Program-made: the position numbers and the translations under genes
Source: Leishmania infantum JPCM5
Lineage: Eukaryota > Euglenozoa > Kinetoplastea > Trypanosomatida > Trypanosomatidae
Reading direction: 5' to 3'
NCBI RefSeq assembly: GCF_000002875.2
Contig: NC_009420.2
Coordinates: 2,270,951-2,334,950 of the forward strand
Length of the DNA: 64,000 nt
Shown: piece by piece, positions 1 to 10,597 of the stretch
Numbering within the stretch: position 1 is the first letter of the stretch
Layout: the number at the start of each line of letters is the position of its first letter
The notes under the pieces: model-generated
Database searches by the model: none
Told to the model about the DNA's origin: nothing
Seen by the model: the letters and a program-made list of their open reading frames with translations, nothing else

Positions 1-584
1 AAGCGGTTGAGGAATTCGTTCACCTTGGCCTGGAGCTCCATCTGCTGCGCCTTCGCGGCGGTCAGCTGTTCTGTCTCCGTCTCTAGCTGTTTTCGGAGCT
101 CCGGGGTGCGGCGAATGTTATCGTCCTTTTTCTTGGTGAGCGCCTCAATCTCGCTCGCGCGCTTCGCCACGAGCTCGTCGAACTTCTCCTTGCCGGAGTT
201 CGAGTGCTGATCGTAGATTTCCTGCTGCTTCAAAAGGAGTTCCTTTCGCGACTGCGCACGCTGCTCACGCTCTGCCAACTCTCTCGACACTTCATCCACC
301 TCGGCGATGCGTTTCTTCAGCTCCTCCGAGATCTGCTTTCGCTGCAGCTCGTCGTCCTCTTTCACCGCCTTGTACTTCGCCTCCAGCCCTTCGTTCATCT
401 TCTCGAGAGTCTCTTGTACACTCCGCAACTTTGCCAGCTTCTCCTGCTCCACCTCGAGCTCCTTGCGGAGATCCTCCTCCTGCCTCAGCTTGCTGTCCAG
501 CTCCTGCTGCTTTGTCTCTAGCTCTAGTTCGCGGTTGCGAATGCGAAGCAGCTGCATTACGAGTCGCTCGGATAAGGCAGACAT
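1..584 (-). CDS. Coiled-coil protein, 3' end cut off by window edge
   Basis: The gene starts at the ATG at 584 and runs off the left edge, so about 194 N-terminal residues are visible (MSALSERLVMQLLRIRN...). Almost all of it is charged, heptad-like alpha-helical coiled coil rich in Glu, Lys, Gln and Leu, with no proline until around residue 160. No in-frame ATG lies upstream before the low-complexity 5' flank. It is the most downstream gene of the transcription unit. The stretch around LEAKYKAVKEDDELQRK faintly recalls taxilin-type coiled coils, but coiled coils resemble each other by composition, so I do not assign a family. It could equally be a flagellar or cytoskeletal structural protein. 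The reading frame is certain; the function is unknown. Confidence 0.8.
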   Translation of the reverse strand, partial: MSALSERLVMQLLRIRNRELELETKQQELDSKLRQEEDLRKELEVEQEKLAKLRSVQETLEKMNEGLEAKYKAVKEDDELQRKQISEELKKRIAEVDEVSRELAEREQRAQSRKELLLKQQEIYDQHSNSGKEKFDELVAKRASEIEALTKKKDDNIRRTPELRKQLETETEQLTAAKAQQMELQAKVNEFLNR

Positions 585-1992
585 CTTGACGAAGACGGAT
601 GTTGGTGTGCGGCTTGTACTCTCAGTTGCTTTCACGAGGGCGATGGGGCTGCAGCGGGAGAGAGCTGCGCTCGAGAAGACGCTTGCACGAAATCGAGAAC
701 GCAAAGGCGAGGGCGTAAGGGGCGGCGCAGGGGAGAGTATCACCGTTCCCTGGCTCTCTCCTTGTGCCCTTGAAAGGGCGGTCTCTGAGTTCGGCACGTG
801 TCCCCTCCCCCTCGGGTGATGGTGATCCCTCTTGTGTACGAATATATAGGGTGCGCGTTCGTCAGTGCAGGCGGAAGGAGGATGGAGGTCTACACTCTGC
901 GATAACGCAGTCGTGAAGTCTGGGGCTGGAAGCACAATGAGACAAGAAACAAAAAAAAATGAAAGGGAGATGCATGCAATCTGAGACGCGATAGCGGATG
1001 GCAGCCACCTGACCATCGAAGGTGACGGAGATGAGCGCGAATGCAGCGCGTAGTCCCGTGTGCTCGCGGTCTGTGCTCGAACGCGGGAAGCGCAGCGCTA
1101 CGACAACGATAATGCTGACGAGAGCCTTTCTAGAGCCTTCTCGTGTGTGTGAGTGTGGGCGTGTTCACGTGACGCGACAACAACAGCAAAAAGAGCACGC
1201 GAATCGCTCATGCAAGCACAAAACAAAGAGACACACAGACGACCGGATGCGCGAGCACGCCTCTTTCACTGTCCCGTCCACCAAAACAACCAACAAAAAA
1301 AAAAACGATGGCGGAAAAATGAACGGACCAGACGAGCTGGCCAGTTCTTCAACATTCTGTCCGATAAACCGCGAGAACCGAACAAAAAATTGAAGAGGAA
1401 GGTAGGAGACCAGAGTGTAGAGAAGAAGAGGACGTGGTCAATCATTGCGAGAGAGAAGTGAGAGAGACCCACACAGTCTGCCCACGGTGCGTAGAAGAGC
1501 CTCCTTCCCAGCACAGACGTGCATCAGGGAGGCCTAGCAGATTTGCGCATTCTTTGTCAAGTCTCTGCTACTGACCCATACATCAACTGACACGTTGCCC
1601 AGACGTGCTGCGCCAGCGCCTGAACGCGTGTGGACTGTGAACGCAGATACGCTTGACATTTTCTTCAGGTAAGATTGAAGCAGCGTCAATCGCGCGCACG
1701 CGGGGCTGTGTTCATCGCGACATGGAACATTACTTTCGGCCAACCGCACAACAACATATCCACTACTACATCCATCACCCCATCCATTGAAGCACAGGGA
1801 CGCCCAATGGCGCCAACGAGCGCGGCAGAAGGCACAAGAAAAAGAGGAGGATGGCGTGCAACAGGAGAGTTACGCGAGCTGCATACCCCATCGACTCTTC
1901 TTTGATAGCAACGCAGTAGGACAATCGCCCCCCCCCCACCCGTCTAATTCCTTTGAACGCGTCCCTCTCTTTCGAGACCCCTGCAGGATGTG
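585..1992 (-). other. Intergenic/UTR region, no gene seen
   Basis: This 1.4 kb holds the 3' UTR of the deaminase gene and the 5' flank of the left-edge gene. It contains A-rich plus-strand runs (1296-1306) and a C/T tract (1927-1942). ORFs here are short, use non-ATG starts and have low-complexity composition. I see no RNA gene. Confidence 0.7.
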
Positions 1993-3867
1993 TCAGCGGC
2001 TGCGAAGGTCCTCGGCAACAAATTTCTTGAAGTTGGCGCCATCCCGGTTGGAGATTTCGGGGATCGTGAGAAATACAATTTTGCGCGGGGTGGTGGCGTC
2101 AAACATGTAGAGCGTGACGTCGCCGCCGTAGTGGGCGAGAACGTCCTTTGTCACTCTCCGCAGCATATTCTCACACACACCGCACGGGAAGAGCGGGTTT
2201 GGCTCCTTTGCGGCCCTTCCGTGCACAAATACCTCTCGCACGCCCCAGGTGGGGACACCGAGTGAGGCAAGCTTGCCCATCGCATTCTGCTCGGAGCAGC
2301 GCGACCCGCTCGGCGTGCTGAGCTCGTAGTTGACCGCGATCACGCCTCGTCGCATACACTGGCACCACGATCCGCTCGGCGTGCCCATCTCTTCAATGTC
2401 GGCCGGGATGGGGGCGTCGATGTGCTCCTCGTGCGTGTTTTCTGGGTTGTCGCCGTTGAGGTGACAGTGGCATTTGTTGACATCCACAAAGGTAAGCACC
2501 GATGTGACTACTGGCCGTGATGGATCGTGCTTGCGCCAGCTACAGTGCGCATGCGTGCGGCAGAAGCTCTGAATCATGCGCGTAGCGTTGCTGAAGAAAG
2601 TGTTGGGCTGTTCCTTCTTGAGGTCGATGATGCTGAAGGTCTCGTCAGTGCCGTAGCGGGCGCGAATCAACGAGCATGCATTCATCACAAACGGTGCGAC
2701 TTGGAGCTGCATGAAGGCAGACGCGGTCAGGTTGAGCAGGTCGCCGACGGTATTCAGGAAGCCCGGCAGTCTCACAGGTGCCTCTATGCGCGGGAACGCC
2801 ATAAGCGCATTCGACAGCAGCATCTTCGTGTCCAAGTCACGCAGCACCGACAGCGTCAAGAAGGCCTCCGCCCACCGCGGCGGGACTCTGGCGGCCAGCG
2901 AATCGAAGGCGGCGTTTCCGAGCACCTGCATGTCCCCCACAGTGCGCACGCCTTGCTCGTCGAGGAACTCAAAGAAGGCGCCCGCCTCCTTGCCTGACAG
3001 GGCGTTGTCCATCACGTGTTGGCCCCACGTACGCAGGGTAATCTCGGACGTCTGCACCTGCTTGGGCGTCACCGTCGTGTCGGCGTGAATGTACAGGCAT
3101 CTGATTCCGTTTCGGCATGTCGTGTTGAAACGACACATTGTCGGCACCACAGCAGGAAGCACCTTGGCCGTCTTCAGCCCAAGTGCAAAAAAGTACCCGG
3201 CCGTCGGCTCTATCTGGTTCGGCGCTACACGTATGTTCTGCCCGGCGCGCGCGACCGTCAGCGGCAGCCTCGGCAACGTTTCCAGACGCATGCGCCACGC
3301 ATCTGGGTTGAAGTGGATGCGCTCGCACGAGCAACCCAACCTTTCGCACCCGCGGAAGCAGCGATGGACCTTCTTGGGAGAAACATAGAACCGGATCGGC
3401 GGCGGTTGCACGTCGCGTTTATGAAAGAGGTAAAACGCAACGCCACCACCGAGGGCGGTGGCCACCGGAGCGGCAGAGTGGATGCCTGTAGAGTCGATGC
3501 TGCTGCTGAGCATGTGTGGTGACGCGTGGCTATTCTCGTTCGTCGTGGAGCGACTGCGCGTGATCGGCGATCTCTCTGGCGGTGGTGGCGGCAGCGACGA
3601 TAACGGGTGCAGCAGAGCAGCTTGGCGACCCGAGGCCGCGTTCTCCGGTGTTACGGGGCGCTCGGGCGTCGTGGAGGGCGCCTTGGCCACCACGTACCCG
3701 CCCCCTACCGAGCCAACGGCACACGTATCATCGTCGTAGAGCAGCGGCGCGTCGTCCGTGGTAAGGGCGAGCACAACATAGGACTGTGCCTGCTGTGCCT
3801 CCTTGAATGGGAGATATCCCTTGTAAAACGGGATCGAAAAAAATGTCTGCGTTGCGATTTCCGACAT
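1993..3867 (-). CDS. CCCH zinc-finger protein with C-terminal CDA-like deaminase domain (LmjF36.5940 family)
   Basis: This 624-residue protein has two CCCH-type clusters: residues 170-185 (C-x3-C-x4-C-x-C-x3-H) and 245-261 (CRFNTTCRNGIRCLYIH, C-x5-C-x5-C-x3-H). Near the C terminus are the two zinc-site motifs of the cytidine-deaminase fold: CSEQNAMG at 524-531, carrying the presumed catalytic Glu, and PCGVC at 561-565. Known CDA enzymes use Cys or His plus Glu and then PCxxC to bind zinc and deaminate a base. Residues 60-140 are low-complexity and proline-rich. The start is the only ATG at the N terminus; the frame stays open to 3957 but begins there at a GTG. A pyrimidine tract ending in AG (3870-3871) sits immediately before the ATG. 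From memory, Pfam has a kinetoplastid deaminase family named after LmjF36.5940 that fits. The substrate (free nucleoside, RNA or DNA) is unknown; the fingers suggest nucleic acid, as inference. Confidence 0.85.
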   Translation of the reverse strand: MSEIATQTFFSIPFYKGYLPFKEAQQAQSYVVLALTTDDAPLLYDDDTCAVGSVGGGYVVAKAPSTTPERPVTPENAASGRQAALLHPLSSLPPPPPERSPITRSRSTTNENSHASPHMLSSSIDSTGIHSAAPVATALGGGVAFYLFHKRDVQPPPIRFYVSPKKVHRCFRGCERLGCSCERIHFNPDAWRMRLETLPRLPLTVARAGQNIRVAPNQIEPTAGYFFALGLKTAKVLPAVVPTMCRFNTTCRNGIRCLYIHADTTVTPKQVQTSEITLRTWGQHVMDNALSGKEAGAFFEFLDEQGVRTVGDMQVLGNAAFDSLAARVPPRWAEAFLTLSVLRDLDTKMLLSNALMAFPRIEAPVRLPGFLNTVGDLLNLTASAFMQLQVAPFVMNACSLIRARYGTDETFSIIDLKKEQPNTFFSNATRMIQSFCRTHAHCSWRKHDPSRPVVTSVLTFVDVNKCHCHLNGDNPENTHEEHIDAPIPADIEEMGTPSGSWCQCMRRGVIAVNYELSTPSGSRCSEQNAMGKLASLGVPTWGVREVFVHGRAAKEPNPLFPCGVCENMLRRVTKDVLAHYGGDVTLYMFDATTPRKIVFLTIPEISNRDGANFKKFVAEDLRSR

Positions 3868-4279
3868 GGCTAGAGAAAGGAGGCAGGACGGGATGAGGTG
3901 GAGGCGGTGCAAGTCAGGAAGAAAACGAGCGTGACATAGCAACGACGGGAGACCCACAAAACTAAGGAATCAGACAAAAACGCTTCACAGAAAACGCTGC
4001 TGCGAAAAAGCGCAAGAACATAGAGAAGGAAACGGAGGCACACACGCCATTCACATCACTTTGGTGAACAATCGCGTGCGGGCATGATGTTGGCTTTTCC
4101 AGAATCACATGTAGACTTTTTGGGGGGCTACCTTTTCAGCCGCCCCTCCGAACATTGCAGAATCAGAGGCTGCGTGCCCCCGGATACAAGTGAGCGGGGT
4201 GAGGTCAGCGCACGCGGCGCAGCAGAGCGGAAAGATACGGCGACGAGAAGCTATGAAAAAAAAAAGAGTGCAGCACACG

Positions 4280-5060
4280 ACACGGTGGATCGTGTTCCCC
4301 TAAAGTGCTCTCCTGCCACAAACAAGTCAACAAAGTCTACGCATGTAGGCACGCGCCACCCGCCACTGTGGCATTACGGACAAATCCGCGTCAACCGGGA
4401 CAGGCCGTCCTGCCCTCAAACCGGGCCATGCATCTCGCCGGCTCTTATCGTCACCTCCTCGTCCCTTTCGTCGGGTACCCGCGGCGCAGCCGGCGTCCGG
4501 CGAACAGTCGGATGGGCTGCAGGCCCTGATCCAAGCGGGCCGCGCCCAGGGTTCTGCTCGAGGGCAGGGGCGGTGGCGCCGCCTGTCGTGCGGGTAACAG
4601 CGGGGTGGTGATCCACGGGCATGCCGGATGACCTCAGGGAGGAGGTCGGCCAGCCTCAGGTCAGGGCCCTCTGAGACCCTGCAACTCGTCTGCATGCCAT
4701 GCCTCTCCTTCTCAGTCGCTTCCAGCCCCGGCATTCCATAGTATGGAGACTCTCCACATGGGAGCCTGGAGGGCCCGATGGTGCCAATTCGGGGCTCTTC
4801 TCGCCATGCTTCCGGCATCGGCGCCTCACCAGCTCACACCCGGTCGGGCGTAGGATGTGCCCGCACGTTTCGGGGCACATGCACGTTTACGCTGGTCGGT
4901 GCGCATGCCTGCGCGCCTGGTTCGTGCATCACCCGAGCTCTCCTGAAGACTGCATGCCTCGGAAAGTTATGTGCCTGTCAAGCAGAAGGCGGCCAGCGGA
5001 TAGCCATGCGCCTGCGTACAAGAAGCTCATAGCTTGTTGCTCAGCAGGGGCATAAGGGAG
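4280..5060 (-). repeat. SIDER-like degenerate retroposon (candidate)
   Basis: About 780 bp are GC-rich and of high complexity, in sharp contrast with the flanking UTR-like DNA. Several overlapping open frames exist but none has protein-like character. Location within a probable 3' flank, size and composition resemble the SIDER retroposons of Leishmania 3' UTRs, which are known to affect mRNA stability and translation. It contains short palindromes such as CCATAGTATGG (4737-4747). I have no consensus to align, so the assignment is by character only and the ends are approximate. A decayed gene is the alternative. Confidence 0.4.
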
Positions 5061-5254
5061 GGAAGCAGCCAACGGAACCTCACAGGTGAGAAGTCCGTGC
5101 AGGGCGAAGGAGATGTGCTGAATCAGACCATCATGTGCAGAACTGCAGCGAGAAGCGAATTCTGTGTCGCATACCGAGCACCACGCAGGGTATAACGTCC
5201 TCGAAGCAAATACTGGTGGGAATCGAGGGGGGCGGGGGAGAGGGCACCACAACG

Positions 5255-5407
5255 CTAGCGCAGTAGTAGGCAGCACCCCACATGCACTCCACTGATGTGG
5301 CTGCCCATCACCCGTCGTTGCCGGAATTCACCGTGCGGACCGGCGCCAGTGAAGACCTGGGCGAGGATAGTCGCGTGTCGTCTCTTGAGCTCAGCATCCT
5401 TGCTCAT
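5255..5407 (-). CDS. Possible 50-residue small ORF or gene fragment
   Basis: The short frame begins MSKDAELKRRHATILAQVF and ends in TAG. Its codons are largely GC-ending and its composition is protein-like, unlike the surrounding sequence. The frame is also open upstream to an ATG at 5551, but those extra 48 residues (HFSFHRRLPLPSSH...) look like translated pyrimidine-rich 5' leader. A C/T-rich tract lies upstream near 5490-5530. It may be a genuine micro-protein, the N-terminal remnant of a broken gene, or chance. I do not recognise a family. Confidence 0.3.
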   Translation of the reverse strand: MSKDAELKRRHATILAQVFTGAGPHGEFRQRRVMGSHISGVHVGCCLLLR

Positions 5408-6386
5408 GTGGCGCGAGATACTTGCCCGCAAAGGGTGTTTGTCTTTGCGTGCTGCATTGTGTATCGCAAGCGTTGGGTTGGCATGGCGTGGTGAGAAGAG
5501 AAGCAGGTGAGACGATGGCAGTGGCAGGCGACGGTGGAAGGAAAAGTGCATATGTACAGACGGCTGCTTGGTAGCCTATAAAGAAAAAGGGAGGACGGTC
5601 ACAGAAGGAAAGGGGCACACACGCACACAGACAGACAGAAAGCCGGACAGAGGTCGGGGGGCATGAGATGAGAAGGACAGAGAGACCGACCGATGGAAAA
5701 GATGAGAGGCAGAGGTGGCACACGGTGCGAAAGCACGACCTTTCCAGAGAAACGAAAGCCCACAAAAAGACGCAACGAGATGCGCCGTCAAACCATGCTG
5801 TAACGCTCGACAACGCGGCCAGGGCCACGGTGTTGAGAGAATCGGGAAGAAAGGCGGCATAGGTTCGGTCTTCTCTCCATATCAACGGAAATCAGCTTAG
5901 CGCACCCCTGCCTAGTTACCATACGTACAGTCACCATAAAGCTTTTTCATCTACCCCGTGTCGGTCCTCTGCCGATGCTGTAGTTAATGTTTTTGTGTAC
6001 ACAGACGGAGCGCTGGAAGAGTGCTTACCGTGCCGTTGTCGTGAGAGAAGAGTGCAAGCAACAGAGAGCAGAAGACTTGCCATCGAGAGGCATGCATCGC
6101 TCGTCGCTAGAGGTGCATCCACCCTCCAACGGCGGTGGTGTCGTTGGTGGCAAACAACTTCAGTCATCACGGACTTCGTCTTCTAGCAGCTTTTATCTTC
6201 TCTGTCTTCTGTTGTGCTGCAAGAAAGAGAAACAGAGGGGGAAGAAGGGGGGCGGAGGTGCTAGTGTACAAAGTCCCGGCAGCGGAGAAGTCCTTCCTCA
6301 CCGCTTGGTTTCCCTGCTGTTGTGAGTTCGACAAGTCGCCGCGTGTGCGGTTCAGACAAGAGATTGCGTGGGGTTCCCCGAGAGCC

Positions 6387-7580
6387 TCAGTCGCTCCGCC
6401 ACGCGGCGCCGGTGCAGAATGCCTCGCCGAGGATGTCGGCGTCGTAGTCGAAGAGGGGATCCAAAGTGAAGGGCTGCACGCAGTTATCTCTCTCCGCAAT
6501 AACCTCGTGGAGCTTGGAAACAAATTCGACGTTCTCTGTGTCTCGAGAGGCTTCGCGAGGACCGTCCAAGTTCACACAAGCATCTTCCAGCCCAGGCAGT
6601 GCAACGCTCTCGATGGAGGAGGTCGGGCTGGAGACATCCCTCTCACGTCGACTCTGAGGCCGGTGCTCGAACGCATTCATGAGGGCACCGGTGTCGCTAG
6701 CGTCCGCCGTCTGCGAAAGACAGGACTTCCCAGATGGAGGTTTAGTGGGGTCCTCCACCTCCTCGGTATCCAAGCCCAGTATTTTGTCTAACGTCGGAAG
6801 GATGCGTGGCGCCGACGGGGTCGGCACACCGTCGCGCGCCTCACCTTGAGCGCTGACCAGAGGAGCGAGTGGGGTAGCGGCCACGTCAAAGAAGTTGTCG
6901 AAGTGGGTTGAGACTTCCGTCACACCCGTGTCTATGAATGCGACGAGGATGCCGGTGCGCGTGCCCTCGTCTAACTCGATCGTCTCCAGCCCTTCTGCGT
7001 CGCCATTCCTGGTGGGGGACGACTTTACGCCCGCGGGTGCCGCTGATGTATCGTCGTCCAGTGGGCGCTGCCCGCTCGCAAATGAATGTGTGCGAGTCTT
7101 CACGGAGTGATAGTCATGATTCGCTTTCTGGGCTTCTCCGGAGAGGCGCTCGACCAGCGCAAGCTGCTTTGCCTGCAGTTCGTGTTGCTGCAGACGTCGG
7201 AGCTGCTCTGCACATGTGGCAGCTGGCATGCGTGTCTCCGACAGCTCATTCCCTGCCGCTGCGTCACCAGCAGGTGAGACCTCCTCACGGGCTTCGAGCT
7301 TCGCAAGCGCGGTCACTCTGTCACTTGGGGTCAGGTGCAAGAAGCCTGCGACGAAGCTCACTGCGTCCTCCTCGCGACTGTTTATGAAAGCCTCCAGCGC
7401 CGCCTGCATCGCATCGGCAGACGGCGACGGAGCAGAATGCGCTACCGCCAGCTGATGCGTCGGATCAGCTGCTGAATCCGCAGTACCTTCGGTCCCCTGT
7501 GCTGCGTAGAAGCGCAAGGCAGCGCGGACGGGGTTGCTGCACGCGGGCTCTGTCATTTCACAAAAACGGGGATAAGCCAT
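6387..7580 (-). CDS. Hypothetical protein, acidic, mostly disordered
   Basis: The protein is 397 residues if it starts at the ATG at 7580 (MAYPRFCEM) or 389 from 7556 (MTEPACSNP). The frame is open to an ATG at 7850, but those extra residues look like translated leader and include pyrimidine-tract codons. Two segments look ordered. One is a short helical stretch around residues 55-100 (AALEAFINSREEDAVSFV...RVTALAKLEARE), followed by a Gln/Leu-rich helix near 125-150 (LRRLQQHELQAKQLALVERL). The other is a conserved-looking segment near 200-230 (TGILVAFIDTGVTEVSTHFD). The rest is Ser/Pro/Asp-rich and probably disordered. I recognise no catalytic motif, signal peptide or membrane segment. Coding status is supported by length and codon bias, not by family. 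Confidence 0.75.
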   Translation of the reverse strand: MAYPRFCEMTEPACSNPVRAALRFYAAQGTEGTADSAADPTHQLAVAHSAPSPSADAMQAALEAFINSREEDAVSFVAGFLHLTPSDRVTALAKLEAREEVSPAGDAAAGNELSETRMPAATCAEQLRRLQQHELQAKQLALVERLSGEAQKANHDYHSVKTRTHSFASGQRPLDDDTSAAPAGVKSSPTRNGDAEGLETIELDEGTRTGILVAFIDTGVTEVSTHFDNFFDVAATPLAPLVSAQGEARDGVPTPSAPRILPTLDKILGLDTEEVEDPTKPPSGKSCLSQTADASDTGALMNAFEHRPQSRRERDVSSPTSSIESVALPGLEDACVNLDGPREASRDTENVEFVSKLHEVIAERDNCVQPFTLDPLFDYDADILGEAFCTGAAWRSD

Positions 7581-9154
7581 AGAAAGAGGTGCGTTAAGGG
7601 CAAAAAAGGGAGCAGGGCAGACAATCGTGAAGGAGCGAAGCGACACAAGTAGCTTCTTGGCTGTCTGCTCCGTGTGCGCTTTCACTTGAACTTCCTGTCT
7701 CTGTGAGCATGCAGTCTCGGTGCGCTGTCTGTGCTTTGCCTCGGTACGGCAAGGAGGCCGAGGCTGCCGGAAGTTCCTCAGTGAAGCCTGCAGCGGAGGA
7801 GTGGAGAGAAAAGTGAATTGGTTAAGGGTCGAAATAAGAGAGGTACCCATCGGCGTCAAATCAAAGAAAGATCACATCTGCTGGGTCACACGCCTCGTCA
7901 AGGAGCAAGGGGGCGCGATGTACAGCGTAGGCAAGGGAGGTGGCCATGATGTCGGAAAAGCACACGAGTCATGGTAGCTTGTACAGCTCGTTTGTCTTCT
8001 TTGCCCCCCACCCCTCCCTTCTCCTCCACCGTCCCCCCCCCCTATCGAGTCTCATAAAAGCCTCCATGACAGGGTCAACGGAGGAAGCCTGCTCACATCA
8101 CGTTTTTCTTCGCTGGCATGCTGGAGTCTGCCACCGTTGCTGCGCCTTTCCGCTGTCGCTTTTTCCACGGTGCGCGGATATGTGTCCCTTTTTTGTTTGG
8201 CTTTCACAAAAAAAATTGGCTGTGGGAGAGCTGCAAACACAACAACGACGCGCTCCATTGGCTCGATAACGCTTTTTCGCGGGGGGAGGGCAGCGGTTGC
8301 GTGTCCCCGCATACAGAGCGGGTCAGGCAAAGAGACAGACCCGCGGAACCTGAAGAAAGGAGGGCGGACGGACGAGGAGGAAACAAGTAACCACAATGAA
8401 AAGCAACGCCGTTAAAGTAGAGCCAGCAAGCACACCACTGAATAGAAAGGAAAAGAGCGCTTAAGCAACGCAGACACGGAGATGCTGTGCGATAGTGACG
8501 GGGGCACACAAGCGTAAACCAAAGTCGGGAGGAGGGGAGGGTTGCAGGTGTAGGAAAATACGAAAAAAAAAAGAACCTGGAGACTCGAACAGAGAAGCAT
8601 AGTCGAGACAGAGAGGGAGAGGATCGCACACACACATACACCATGCGAGAAACCTTTTCGTGTAAGAATGAACGGAGTGAGGAGCGACACTCAACATTCA
8701 TAGCCAAGTCGGCACTCAACATCTATATAGCACAAAGGTAAATATACGTTTGTCGCTCCCAGAGGGAGATGGCGCACGCACACATCTTCTCACGGCAGCA
8801 GCAGGGGTGCGCACCCTATTGGTGCCAGATGATGTCCGGCGGGGGATTTCAGTGTGCATGCGCCGCTGCTTGTCGAAACTTTGTTAGTTCGCCCTGAACG
8901 GGCGAGGATGCCAATCAACCGCGCACGATAGCATCATTCGCCTTCCCTGTTCGACCGCAGGCGTATGCGTGACCTGAAACTATAGCATGCGCTTTGCGGA
9001 CGAGAGAGTGAGGCGGGGGAGGGCGCAGCGGGGGGGGGGGGCGAGCGAGACGACAGCGTTACGAAAGGAGCCGGCGCGAGCACGGAGCACTACGTCTACC
9101 CTCAGCAGCAGCCACGGCGGCAGAGATGTGGGGAGGGGAGGGAAGTAGCACGCT

Positions 9155-9194
9155 GGCTGATCGGAATCCGTTCAGCCGGTGAAAGGGCACCGGC
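9155..9194. other. Pair of overlapping hairpins
   Basis: GGCTGA (9155-9160) pairs with TCAGCC (9172-9177), with CGG-AAT-CCG inside, leaving one T-T mismatch and a three-base loop. Overlapping it, GCCGGTG (9175-9181) pairs perfectly with CACCGGC (9188-9194) around AAAGGG. The two stems share bases 9175-9177, so their outer pairs cannot all form together. They sit in a high-complexity island (8770-9330) that has no protein-coding potential. A third hairpin, TCGCCC-TGAAC-GGGCGA, is at 8889-8905. Whether any is transcribed as a stable RNA is unknown. Confidence 0.45.
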
Positions 9195-10583
9195 GCCTCT
9201 GTCTGCTCTCCCCCTCCTCATACCAGCAACTACTTCGCTGCGGGAGGCCGCTCTGCCAGCTGTGATTGCGTGGATGATTGGATTAGACATCTTCTCAGAG
9301 CACTGCCATCACATCCCCACGAACGAAACACAAGTGGAAAGCGCTGGGTGCCTGCCTAGGTGACTCGACCAACAGAACGGGGGAAAGAAAGACAACGGAA
9401 TTCATGCGTGCCGTTATGCAGAAGGGAGCGTGTCTGTCTCACTCGTCGGTACACCCCGGCAGCAAAAACAAGTGTGGAGGAAGCAAGGAAAAGACTCAGA
9501 GCAAGTTGCTCGTTGCTGCTAGCATTCCCTGCTCTCCCTCTTTGTTGTTTCGGAGGGGATTTTGTAAAACAGGAAGAAACACCGACCCATGATAAACACG
9601 CTGAGTGCGCCCGAGGATGGGAGTGGGTGTGTGGAATGAGGGAAGAAAAGGGCAAAGGAAACCTAAAGGCCAACGACTCAACGGGAAGCTGAAGGAGAAC
9701 GGGAACGCGCACGAGAACAAAACAAGAAAACGTCACATGAGGCAGGAGAAAGGATAAGGGAGGCGGCAAAAGGCTTTCCCTGCAAAACGGCAACAAAGGG
9801 AGGGGGAAACGTGAAGCCAAACGGAAAAAAAGAAATGAACAGTGAAAGGGAATGCACAGCACAATCACAAAAAAGAGGGAGAGCACCGGTCGCCGACGGA
9901 GAGGGACGCGAAGAAAAAAAACAAAGCGAATCCCCCGCGTGTGCTGCACCCTCCACTTATCCTCACCACATGATCTCACTAGCGCGTGAGTGTGCGCGTC
10001 TCTCCGGCGGGAGGGGGAGCAGATGCGTGCCCGTGTCCCAAAAAGAGAAAGACCGCGTGTGAAACTACGCATCTGACATGTACGTGCACATACGGAGACA
10101 CGGAAAAGGTGGCCCACATATAAGCCGAGAGGCACGCGTGAGGCAAAATAGAGGAGCGACACAGCGTCGACGTGGATTCCAGAGGCAACTGCAGAAGGGG
10201 AAGGAATGGGGTGTGCGTGAGGGAGGGGGGTGAAAACTGGTCGCCTCACAATCCTCAGAAGGCAAGGCAGAAGACACATCCTAGAGAGACAACACGTCTA
10301 CGGTGCATGCTATGGCTTGCATTTTCTCCCGCGTTCGTCTTCGCCGACCCACTGCGCTCCCAGTACCTCCCAGAGATGGCACTCTGCAGATGCCGGCGAA
10401 GCTGTGGGTGAGGTGGAGGCGCCCACGCGAGGAAGAGTTCAGAAAAGAAAGGGAGAAAAGAAGCACACGTACCGGACGCGCGTAACGGATGTTGTGCTAC
10501 CACGAAAGCTGATGAACAAAACCACCACAAAGGCAACAGCGAAACGGAGGACAACAAAACAAGTGAAACGCCAAGAGTCCATC

Positions 10584-10597
10584 ATATATATATATAT
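10584..10597. repeat. (AT)n microsatellite
   Basis: A 14-base alternating AT run lies in the gene-free stretch; no associated feature is seen. Confidence 0.85.

Larger units (their letters stand above)
3868..6386 (-). other. Long intergenic region with SIDER-like island
   Basis: This 2.5 kb lies between the deaminase gene and the next upstream gene. It carries a GC-rich, high-complexity island (4280-5060) annotated separately, a possible small ORF (5255-5407), and otherwise purine-rich plus-strand low-complexity DNA. Nothing else looks coding. Confidence 0.65.

Noticed and set aside
3868..3957. N-terminal extension of the deaminase gene by 30 codons
   Set aside because: The frame begins at a GTG there, and the DNA is a pyrimidine tract with an AG just before the ATG at 3867.
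8850..8935. C/D snoRNA-like arrangement on minus (ATGATGC near one end, CTGA about 80 bases on)
   Set aside because: The C box has a mismatch, there is no terminal stem, and no guide region could be justified.
9356..10279. 307-codon open frame on minus
   Set aside because: It is Phe/Leu/Ser/Pro/Arg-rich from pyrimidine-rich DNA, with no protein-like segment; typical translated UTR.
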